This document shows, piece after piece, positions 20,899-28,927 of a DNA stretch of 28,927 nucleotides. The notes beneath the pieces are model-generated. The model made no database searches and had not been told where the DNA came from. It saw only the letters and a program-made list of their open reading frames with translations. The first letter of the stretch is position 1, and each line of letters starts with the position of its first letter. The translations under genes and the position numbers were made by a program. The DNA lies in NCBI GenBank assembly GCA_004335635.1, contig QAXH01002786.1, forward strand, positions 1 through 28,927. Reading direction: 5' to 3'. This DNA comes from Chloromonas sp. AAM2 (taxonomy: Eukaryota > Chlorophyta > Chlorophyceae > Chlamydomonadales > Chlamydomonadaceae).

Positions 20899-21536
20899 GT
20901 ACGAGTACCTGTCCACTTGGGAAGGGGCCTTGGCAGCGAAACACTCAGCTCCTCGCCTGGGAAGCCCTGTGCTACGAAACCTTGTGCATGTGCAGGCATG
21001 TTGCCCTGCTGCCCTAGCATTGCAATCATTTGATGCAATGCAATCATTTGGGCACCTCCAGGTGGGTTGTGTGGGCATCATCATCTCGTGATGACCCATG
21101 CATGACCCATGCTGCTGCGTCGCTCATTTCCTTGACTTCCTGTTGATGTTTATGATGATTTGCAGGTCCGCGCATCAAGTCACAAGCCATTGCAGGTTTC
21201 AGGCTGCTAGGCACACGCCAATTGTGCACCAGCGGTAAGTGGCAGCTGGTACTACAGCCACACGCCAGAATTCATGGCACACAATGAACAGCACTCGCTA
21301 TCTACTGCTTGTTGCTTGCAGGCACTCGTACCTGGCACTCAGGCCTGGCACTCGGTGGAGCTGCCGAGCTGCTGATGCTGGCCCGCAAGGTATGGTATAC
21401 AATGCAGGGCTGTTGCCAGACCACGACCTGGTGGTATACAATGCATGCCCGTCTGTTGCACTCAGATGCTTGTCGCTTTGCCTACACATTGCAGGCATTG
21501 ACAATGTTGGCTTGTCCGCAGTGCAACAGCAACTCA
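20899..21536 (+). CDS. Tentative 5' exons of the downstream P-loop ATPase gene
   Basis: Several stretches bounded by good splice signals lie here, but one consistent frame cannot be fixed. After TGTTCAG at about 20899 comes a frame beginning YEYLSTWEGALAAKHSAPRLG, open to a donor at about 21061 (CTCCAG|GTGGGT). 21166-21234 and 21322-21389 have GCAG acceptors and GTAAGT/GTATGG donors. 21495-21536 encodes IDNVGLSAVQQQL and ends with the phase required by the next exon. Two readings of the middle exons are open. One gives GFRLLGTRQL then GGAAELLMLARK, but its phase does not meet the next exon; the other closes but looks less protein-like. No start codon could be chosen. Confidence 0.3.
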
Positions 21537-21596
21537 GTTGTGTGTTTGCACATACGCACCGCAAAGCATTATGTTGGGTGTCATGTGTGCATGCAG

Positions 21597-24500
21597 GTGT
21601 TGGTGTGCCTGAGCGATCTGGCTCTCTTGAGGGTCGCAAGGATGCAGTGCAGCAGCAGCTGGAGCAGCTGAATGCTGAGGTCAAGGTAGTTGCAGCTGAG
21701 CTGAAGGAGGTGAGGGCTGCCTGGCTGAAGAATCGTGACAAGGACCTCCTGCAAGTGCTCAAGGGCCTTGAGGCTGAAAAGGCACGCTTGGATAAGATGC
21801 GCGAGGATCTGCAGGCCAAGCTGCCAGGTGCAGGTAGGTGTGCACGTGTGTCTGTTGTGAGCTGTATGCTGTGATGATGTATGCGTTGCACTTGACACAT
21901 CCACAAGCAAGCTGCATGTAGTGCGGGCTCATGTCATGCCCCCTGCCATGGCGTGCGTATACTGCATGCGCTGATCCCAATGCCCATCAGCATGCCACTC
22001 ACAGACACATTTGAGGGGGGCGCATGGGCCTGCGGGTGGGGCAGGTCATCATATGCCTGTGGTACCCCACGCACTGCGCCTGGTGTGCACATGGCTTGCT
22101 GCTGGGCATCTGCACATCATCACCAAGGTTGTTGGTGTCACCATGCATACTAGGCTAGTGCTACTCAGCAGTGAATCCACCCCTGAGTGCATAGCGCTTG
22201 CCTGCGAGAACACGACTCCTAAACAGCACATGACAGAAACAGGCATCCTTACACCCCTGGCGGTGTGGCATCTTGCTGCATGTTAAAAGAAGGGCATGTT
22301 CATGCTGCAGAGGATTGTCTGCTCATGTTGCAGTACCATGCATGTGAATTGCCACAGCATGCATTGCACTGCATGCACCACAGCGTCAGGGTAGGCATCA
22401 GGTACACTTGCGTAAACCTTCTTGGTTCAAGTCCCCTTCACCGGCATCATCATCGTGCATGACTACAAACAGCAGTGCATCAGCATCAGGGTGCATCAGC
22501 CTAATTCACACATGGTGCTGTTCTGGTGTGCTTGGTGCTGCGGCTCAAGCAGGCATGCTGCTCAAGCCTGCACCACTTGGACCTGTGGTGGGCAACCTGG
22601 GCCTGTTGGCCCCCGAGCTGGCGGATGAGGATGACGACCCATACCAAGACCATCCCACCTGCTTCCGGCTGCATGGCCCAGGCGGCAGCACTTTTTACAT
22701 TGACCCAAACCGCAAGCTGATACAGGAGGTCGATGCCTGGCTGGACCACTGCTATGGCTGCATTTGGGACCCCAACAGGCGCATCAACCCGCCAGCCGCC
22801 TTCTTCAACGGGCTTACAAAGGTGGGAACAGCAGTGTATGGAATGCATTTGCTGCATGTAGTGTCATTTTCGTGCGGTGCCATAACAGCTGGTCATCAAG
22901 TGCAGCACTCAGCAATGTGCTGCACCCCTCCATGCCAAGCTGACGCAGGCCTGCTTGCTGTGTGGTGCACGCAGACCGGCAAAACTATGCTTTTGAATGA
23001 CATCCTGCCTGCGCGCTTGCGCGCGCACCCCTACTTTGGCGTGGGCAAGTCACATGAGGTTCTGCTGTTGAAGTTCAACATCAAAGCCCTGAACCCTGCC
23101 TTGGTGAGATTCTGCCAGCAGCTGAAGGGTGCTGTGTGTACTGAGCAGATGTGCATATCATTGGGGGTTGTGGCCTTTCTCACATTGCCTGCAGAAGCTC
23201 AACTGCCAGGTTCTGTGCGCCCCCATGTTCCAGCAGCCTGTTGGTTCTGCTGTGTGCAACAGTACCTCCTGATGTGGTGTGCTGCTACGCTGCCTGCGTG
23301 CCGCAGGGCTATGCAGCCATGCTGAAGACCATGTTGTCCAGGTTGATGAACTGGCTGGTGGACCACAACGTGCCCATTCGGACGCGGGTGTGGGATGCGG
23401 CAGTGGCAGTGGCTTCAGCAGGTGCAGCAGTTCCCGTGGACCAGCTGCAGCTTGCCATCCTGGACCTGCTGTGTGAGGTCACTGTACCAGTGGCCCTGCT
23501 CATAGGTGAGCCATTGGGTGTTGCAGCTCTGGCCTTGGTTCCTGCGTGCATGCAGTGAGCGGTTGTGTGCATCCAGTTGCACGTGCAGCCAGCTGGCTCT
23601 ATGAAGCTCCTTCAGCCATTGACGGTGGCCAATAGGCTTGCGATGTGCCATACCAATCAGGAATGCATGCAGGGTGTACAGCATGCAAGCTGCACTGTAA
23701 CATGTGTCTGCTGTGCAATGTTTTGGCTGCTGTCGCTGATGCGCTTGCAGACGAGATTCAGAGGTGAGACAGGACGTCTTGACGATTCTAGGGCAGCATC
23801 AGCAGCAGTGGCGCATGGCAGCTGTGGCACAGGAGCAATTCAGTCTAAGGCCGGATGTCAGCAGCTTGCAGTTTCTCAGGGGTGACAGGGGGTGACTGTC
23901 ATAGCTGTCATGTGACCTGTCATGTGACCTGTCATGTCTGTCGGGTCAGAGTCAGGTCAGGTCAGGCAGAGCCAGCACAGAGCAGCGACCATGAAGCGCA
24001 GGTCTCAAGGCGCTGCATCAGCATTCGGGGAGTCTCAGCATCAGCTTCAAGGGAGAGGTCAGGGGCACTGTGACACCTCCCCGCACACTCAGCGATGCGT
24101 TGGATGTTGAGCCAGATGGCTGACCCCTTGCTGCCCCCCTGACCCCCTTGCTGACCCCCTACTGCAGCTTCTTCCTTGCAAGAGACGGCCCGTACCTGGA
24201 CCTGTTGGCACTGGAGGCAGCACGGAGTTCTTTTGGGTGAGGTGCAGGTGGCGGGTCATATAGCATACAGCTCATGACGTCATTTTGCCTGTATGACTTT
24301 CGTTCGAGTAACAGTGAGGACCCGAGCTACTTTCCAACTTTCTCAGCCCGGCGCACACGCGCACGCGATGCTGGGTCCCACCTCCTGCCAGCAGTGCCTT
24401 TGAAAGCAGAGGACTTAGATGCAGCGGATCCGCGATGGGGTAAACTCAGCGAGCAGCCTTTTGCGTTCGTCAGGAATCCAAGCTACTTCCAAACCATTGT

Positions 24501-27500
24501 GGAGTCGGAGTTCGCTGCGGCCTGGGCGAGAGAACAGCGGAAGTCAGCGGCATGGGAGAAGCAGAAGCTTCATGTTCGCCGCAGCTGGCGGGGTGGGGTC
24601 TACCAGTGGGCGGTCTGGGTGAGGGGCAGGTGGCAGGTCATATACACGGGCATGTTTGAGCATACACGGGCCGTGATGCGCTACGGCTTAGGACCATGGG
24701 TTGGAGATGCATGGGACGGCACCAAGCTGGAGGTGTTTAGGGTTCTGCAACATGAAGCAGAAGTCAGGGTGGGGTTCAGGATGCACCTGATGCGCACCAA
24801 GCGCCGTGGGCGAGGCCGCAAGAGTAATGTCGGGCATGCTGAGTCATGGGCATTGCAGCACGACCACACCCTCAACACCAAGCAGCAGCCAGCAGGCTAC
24901 CGCATTGACGACCTGTGGCGCCTGGTGGAGGACAGCAGTGTGCTGTCTGCACAAGAGCTGAGCCTCATCTTCGCAGAGTACCAGGGGCGCAAGGTCTGAC
25001 CATGCTGACCACTGGACCACGCACCATGCTGGTGGCAGGCACTGGCAGCTCCATGGCCACGTTCATTGTCAATCTGTCCATGACATCCCCGCATGGCACG
25101 TCGCTGATGACACACTCCCGGCTGGTGAGTAGCAGCAGCCAAAAGAAGCTTACAGCAGAAGGCAGCAGCAGGACAAGATGTTGCTATGAACCAATAACAA
25201 CAGTAAAGGCCTGTTCACATCACAACTGCAACAAAGCATCTCAACTCCTCTGCCGCTGCACATGCTGCTTGTTGGCACCATTTTGTGTGGGCCCACATGC
25301 TGCTGCCGCTCCTGCTTGCACGCTTGTGCAGATCAACTTGCCGCCCAGCCAAGGCCCCTACGCCATGATGCGCTGCTGGGGTGAGCTGAAAAAGGCCTAC
25401 CCTGTGCACGAGCATGACCAGCTGCTGTTCAAGCTGGCGCAGGACACCACACCCGCAACGCTCGTGCACATGGCGGAGGGGTGGCGTGAGTTCAGGGGCA
25501 CCAAGACCATCCTGCAGTATGTGTGCTCGTACCATACTGACAAGCTGCTGGCAGAGGTCAGTGCATGCATCAACAGTGCAGTGATTTTGAGCAACCAGGA
25601 CGTGCTGGGGTGTCCATTGCCATAGGTGCCCAACAGTGCAGCAGCACCCATGTTTGTGATGGTGCGCAAAGGCGTCAGCTGCAACTGACAGTGATGTTGA
25701 GGTGCCAACACCCATCTGAGTCATGCAGCCGTGTTAGTGCAGAGCTTGGAGGGCACTGTGGCTGGTGCGCTGGTGTATACAGTCTTGCATCGTGCATGCA
25801 TGGATGTTTTAATGATATGTCACGCAGCCATCAAGCACTGTGCACAGCAGCACTCCTGTTTGCTGCCTGCATTGCTGGTTGCCATGCAGGCATCAGAAGA
25901 CTGGCACTATGCGCTGCAGCTGCTGGACAAGGTGCAGGGCCAGAACCTGCTCAACCTGGTTACAGTGGACGTTGGGCTGGACATTGGCCTATTCAATCCC
26001 GGCCTGGTGGCCATGCTGCTCCCCTTCACACGCCCAGTGGCATCTGGCTCATCCAGGGTGTGCCTAGACTCATCTCTGCACGTTGAATTGATCCAGGTAG
26101 TCACCTCTGCGGCCTGTTGAAGCACTAATGCTGCACACCACTTACAGCATGTGCCTTCGGTGCGCATCCTCATCCCAGCAGCTGCAGGCTCAATGTTTTT
26201 TCTTGCAGGCTGAATGTGTGGCCTGCGCCAATTGTGTGCAGAGCCTGCTCACTCCTGAGGGCGAGATCAAGCAAGTGTTCCAGGGCATGCCTGCGGAGTC
26301 GACCATGGAGGGGCTCCACGCCCAGCACATGCTGTTGAAGCTGGGCAACGCAGTTGTGGAGGCGCAGAACAACAACCGGGCTAGCCCGGGCTATCAGCGA
26401 CTCCAGCAGTACCTGCAGGTATGTGCAGCTGCAAGCGCGTGTGCACAAGTGTAACATGCTGCCTTTCTGCAATGCTGCTGCACAACAATCCCTGTAGGCA
26501 CAAGTGGTTGCCTGTCTATGGAGACAGTGTAGACTGCAGCTCACACTTGTTGCCTGCGGCCACGTAACGCGTGTTGCAGATTGTTGTCACCTGTTGTCCA
26601 GGTGCTTGTGTTTGTGTGCTGTTGCGTGTTTGCAGATGTGGGGCGAGGATTTGGTGAAGCGCTGCCCGTTGGATCGCTGGCCTGATCAGGACTGGTTCCA
26701 GAGGGTGCTGGCGTCCAAGTACAACCAGAAGGGGGCAAGACAGCGGTGGGAGAAAATGTGGTGTGCGCACAAGAAGGGGGAGCGGGTGCTGCAACTGTGG
26801 GAGGTGGTGGCGCAGTTTTCACGTATGGTACGCAACTGCTTGGAACACTCGGAGTTTGAGGAAGAGGTCTTCCTGCACATCAACAATGGGCTGCCACACT
26901 TGTACAATTTGAACGATGTGGACATAGTGGCCAGCTGGCCCTTTGCGCCATCAGTAAGCCGCATCCCTAGCATCATCGGCCCCATTGCCAGCACATTGAA
27001 TGCATGCAGGAGCAGTCGCGGCAGCGGCGGCAGCACTAGTGGCAGTGGCAGCGGCGGCACTAGCAGCAGCAGCAGCAGCACTGGGACCAGTGGTGGCAGT
27101 GGCAGCAGCACAATTGGCAGTGGCAGCAGCACAAGCCGCAGCAGCTCAGCAGTGCCAGCCCTCATGGCCAGGCGCTGGGCGCCCGGTCCACTCCAGCGGC
27201 GTGACTTGCGTGGGGTCAAAATTGGCTTGCCCCTGCGCCAGTTCAGGGGTTCAGGGCTGCAAGCTGAGGTGGATGGTGCATGAGTTGGTGACGCGTGTGC
27301 AGTGCACAGGTTGAACACGCCATCATTGCTGACCAGGCTGGTCCATGTGTTTGCTCGCCACTAGCTGTGTGGCTTGTGTGCGTCTGATGGTTACACCTGA
27401 CTGGCATTCGTTGTTCATGGCAACCCCGCCTTGACATACCACAGTTCAGAGCAGGTTGTGCGCATTTCCTGTTGCAGCATTTCGTAGGCGGCCCCTGGTG

Positions 27501-27693
27501 TGGGGACAAGTAGAGGTATACCAAGTGGTGGCCTAACGCCCTATGTCACAATCATGTGTGTGTGTGTTTCCATGCACAGGCACAGACCCACACGGGCCTG
27601 CTGCCCACGCTGCCCAGTCACGTGGCCCCTGTGGCCGAGGACAGCTTGAGCTATGAACCATCCAGCTCTGTGGATGCACTGACTGTGCCCTGA
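21597..27693 (+). CDS. Large P-loop (AAA/STAND-like) ATPase with coiled coil, at least 13 exons, 5' end unresolved
   Basis: Exons: 21597-21833, 22553-22821, 22975-23103, 23307-23505, 23751-23763, 24168-24236, 24977-25124, 25332-25556, 25890-26096, 26209-26418, 26636-27275, 27478-27515, 27580-27693. Each junction keeps phase; together they give about 830 residues and a stop at 27691. The order is: a charged coiled coil (21640-21820, heptad-like Leu/Glu/Lys); an acidic linker; a globular segment; Walker A GLTKTGKT, formed only by splicing 22821 to 22975; Walker B VALLIDEIQSFF, spread over three exons; a Thr-Gly-Ser-Ser sensor-like strand (MLVAGTGSSMATF); a helical region; a Ser/Gly/Thr-rich stretch (27010-27150); and a short tail. 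The layout P-loop, hhhhDEhQ and hTGSS resembles ATPase_2/STAND NTPases and the NTPase part of Crinkler or RHS-type proteins. This is inference from motifs, and partners and substrates are unknown. A TGTAA lies at 27920-27924. Confidence 0.72.
23751..23763 (+). other. 13-nt microexon carrying the Walker B acidic residues
   Basis: It is flanked by GCTTGCAG and GTGAGAC. It contributes two bases of an Asp codon, GAG ATT CAG, and two bases of a Ser codon, so Asp-Glu-Ile-Gln of the ATPase Walker B is encoded here. Skipping it would remove the catalytic acid and also shift the frame. The assignment rests on perfect phase on both sides and on the motif it restores. Confidence 0.72.
23882..24163. repeat. 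Short-unit tandem repeats in an ATPase intron
   Basis: CTGTCATGTGAC is repeated at about 23908-23936, followed by GTCAG(A/G)TCAGGTCAGGTCAGG at about 23944. Near the acceptor, CTGACCCC(C)TTG units are repeated from about 24120 to 24160 and form the pyrimidine tract before the exon at 24168. Confidence 0.8.
24274..24999 (+). CDS. Unidentified 241-aa ORF nested in an intron of the ATPase gene
   Basis: An ATG-to-TGA frame of 241 codons lies on the same strand as the ATPase. It starts 38 bp past the donor at 24237 and ends 23 bp past the acceptor at 24976, so it almost exactly fills that intron. The protein is basic and Trp/Arg-rich. Visible segments include FVRNPSYFQTIVESEFAAAW, GGVYQWAVWVRGRWQVIYTG, a cluster TKRRGRGRKS that could bind nucleic acid or act as a nuclear signal, and a C-terminal helical DDLWRLVEDSSVLSAQELS. 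I do not recognise a family. Alternatives are an alternative exon (an acceptor ACAG at 24311-24314 would join in frame after 24236 and then terminate early), an inserted element ORF, or a retained fragment of an older exon. Confidence 0.45.
   Translation: MTSFCLYDFRSSNSEDPSYFPTFSARRTRARDAGSHLLPAVPLKAEDLDAADPRWGKLSEQPFAFVRNPSYFQTIVESEFAAAWAREQRKSAAWEKQKLHVRRSWRGGVYQWAVWVRGRWQVIYTGMFEHTRAVMRYGLGPWVGDAWDGTKLEVFRVLQHEAEVRVGFRMHLMRTKRRGRGRKSNVGHAESWALQHDHTLNTKQQPAGYRIDDLWRLVEDSSVLSAQELSLIFAEYQGRKV
27005..27152 (+). repeat. GGCAGC/AGCAGC-rich coding microsatellite
   Basis: Purine-rich imperfect GGCAG(C/T) and AGC repeats within the largest ATPase exon encode a Ser/Gly/Thr linker of about 45 residues just before the basic C-terminal region. 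It is likely disordered and length-variable. The same DNA gives poly-Ala and poly-Leu shadow frames on the plus and minus strands. Confidence 0.9.
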
Positions 27694-27919
27694 CGTCATT
27701 GGCACGTGTCCACAGCTGTGGTTTGCGACCGCCACATTTTGCAGCAGCGTGAGAGCAGTGCCGCAGTTGCTGCACTCGAACGGCCACGGGTGCATGGCCG
27801 GGAAGATTCACGCGAGAGGCCGGGCTTCACCAACCTGACCTCATTGCTGGTGCCGCTTGAGCAGTGTTGGATGCACCGTTTCACAACTGCAGCGCTACAC
27901 TTGCTCACTTGAGAGCTGC

Positions 27920-27924
27920 TGTAA
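27920..27924 (+). promoter_or_regulatory. Putative TGTAA polyadenylation signal of ATPase gene
   Basis: This is the first TGTAA downstream of the inferred stop codon (27691-27693), 227 bp away. Two further TGTAA words follow within about 80 bp. It is the typical green-algal signal, though chance occurrence cannot be excluded. Confidence 0.4.
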
Positions 27925-28643
27925 CTTGAATGTTTTAAGGCCATGTGTCTGACCAGTGTGCTTGTGGGCCGAGTGTAACACTAGTGGATATATATGTAAT
28001 GGTACGCGTGTGAGTGTGATTGTGAAAATCAAACGGTTGAGGGTCCCCAGCACATGTAATCACGTAGGTAAATCATGCATGTGGGGCCAGGAGCGTGCAC
28101 TTGAAGTGTGTGGCCTGCTGCATGTGTTCCAATGAAGTTATGTGCTTCAAGGACCAGAATGATTGAACATGCATGCCTGCATGGCGGTGTAGACTCGGAT
28201 ATTCGTTTGAGGCTACCTAGCCTACCTCGCATCTGCACAACATGCACTCGTATGCGCGTGCTCATCTTTTAGCTGCCTTCTATGTGCGTGTCATCAACTG
28301 AAGTTGGTGTAGGTACTCTTGGCTCGTTGGTTTGGTACTTGTAAATCATCTACTGTGTGCCCAGCCGGACATGTCCATGGTTTAGTCTGGCAATGCTGAG
28401 GCTAGGTGGATGTATGCTACATGGCTGTTCTTGTATGATAAATCCAAGCCTTCAACCACATGAGCTGTTTGGCATTCAATCTCGTTACAAACAACAGGAG
28501 ACCCGCATCAACTGAAAAGCTTGCACTTTTAATTGGCACAGCGGCGACGTGCAGACATGGCCCAGCTAGGTACCAGTTCGCAAAACCATGCCCGAGTCCC
28601 GGCAGTTCAGCGGCAAGGCAGCCCATTCAGATGTTGCAACAAT

Positions 28644-28676
28644 GACATTCAGTTGTTGCAACAATGACTGAATGTC
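28644..28676. repeat. Perfect 10-bp inverted repeat with palindromic loop
   Basis: GACATTCAGT (28644-28653) and ACTGAATGTC (28667-28676) are exact reverse complements around a 13-nt spacer that itself contains the palindrome TGTTGCAACA. The word GTTGCAACAATGAC also occurs just upstream (28633-28646), so a direct duplication and the inversion overlap. Confidence 0.9.
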
Positions 28677-28927
28677 TTTGGGCTCAAGACACAGTTGAAA
28701 TAGCCATTAACACACGTTGCCCATTATGTGATTTGTGATCAATACACAACTGGCGTTGTTAAGGAACCTCTATTGTTAAGCTACCTGCAGCCAAGCCATT
28801 GCACCGGTACTGACATAGCCAGAACATGCGGGAATTTATGGGTGGATGGCACAAGACATACATGGCAGCCACATGGCGTCTCCCTTGCGACAACCGTCTG
28901 AAGGAAACTGTTTGGCGCTTGGCCATC

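Larger units (their letters stand above)
27694..28927. other. 3' flank of ATPase gene; no recognised gene
   Basis: The frames are short (up to about 80 codons) and show no family features. TGTAA words occur at 27920-27924 and again near 27973 and 27997 on the plus strand, compatible with ending the ATPase transcript. GCATGCATGC words and the hairpin at 28644-28676 are the only structured features I see. Confidence 0.5.

Noticed and set aside
22424..22442. GGTTCAAGTCC word resembling a tRNA T-loop
   Set aside because: The flanking bases do not form a T-stem, and no acceptor stem, D-arm or anticodon arm can be placed upstream.
26686..27318. 210-codon minus-strand frame rich in Leu/Pro
   Set aside because: It is antisense to the ATPase exon; the Leu/Pro/Val run is the reverse reading of the Ser/Gly microsatellite.

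Overview
This window reads as nuclear DNA of a green alga (core Chlorophyta). The evidence is spliceosomal genes with many short exons, GT(G/A)AG-type donors and (T/G)CAG acceptors, a nuclear-encoded plastid ribosomal protein with a transit peptide, and a plastid-division-type epimerase homologue. TGTAA, the usual algal polyadenylation signal, lies downstream of several stop codons. Base composition is moderately GC-rich. GCATGC words, trinucleotide microsatellites and minisatellites are common in introns and spacers. No prokaryotic operon, tRNA, rRNA or CRISPR array was seen.

Layout. 1-75 is a (GAC)n(GAT)n microsatellite cut by the window edge. 465-1271 (+) is an intronless LRR-like ORF of uncertain status, with a dispersed repeat (A) just upstream. 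8030-2458 (-) is a ten-exon gene for a CD2BP2/LIN1-type U5 snRNP protein, about 774 aa, whose C-terminal motif is OCRE-like. A 32-bp minisatellite sits in its eighth intron. 8448-11949 (+) is an eight-exon DUF2419 gene, a queuosine 5'-phosphate N-glycosylase (QNG1) of about 376 aa. It is divergent from the LIN1 gene across about 0.4 kb. 13129-12490 (-) is plastid ribosomal protein L21 (two exons, 149 aa), convergent with QNG1. 17807-14242 (-) is a ten-exon NAD(P)-binding epimerase of the YfcH/SDR39U1/GIANT CHLOROPLAST 1 group (387 aa). 17.8-19.5 kb is repeat-rich spacer. 19511-19812 (-) is a possible orphan terminal exon. From about 21.5 to 27.7 kb (+) lies a gene of at least 13 exons for a large P-loop ATPase. 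It has an N-terminal coiled coil, a Walker A motif assembled across a splice junction and a Walker B motif carried partly on a 13-nt microexon. A 241-codon ORF lies almost exactly inside one of its introns. 27.7-28.9 kb has no recognised gene, apart from a neat hairpin.

The four identified genes are ordinary eukaryotic housekeeping genes (splicing, tRNA-modification salvage, plastid translation, plastid envelope/division) with no sign of a shared pathway. The two parts worth most attention are the unassigned ATPase with its nested ORF, and the three dispersed repeat families (A, B, C) that each occur twice in the window. Exon models were built by hand, requiring GT-AG sites, continuous reading phase and agreement with remembered family motifs. 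The phases close for LIN1, QNG1, L21, GC1 and the main body of the ATPase. The 5' end of the ATPase gene is unresolved.
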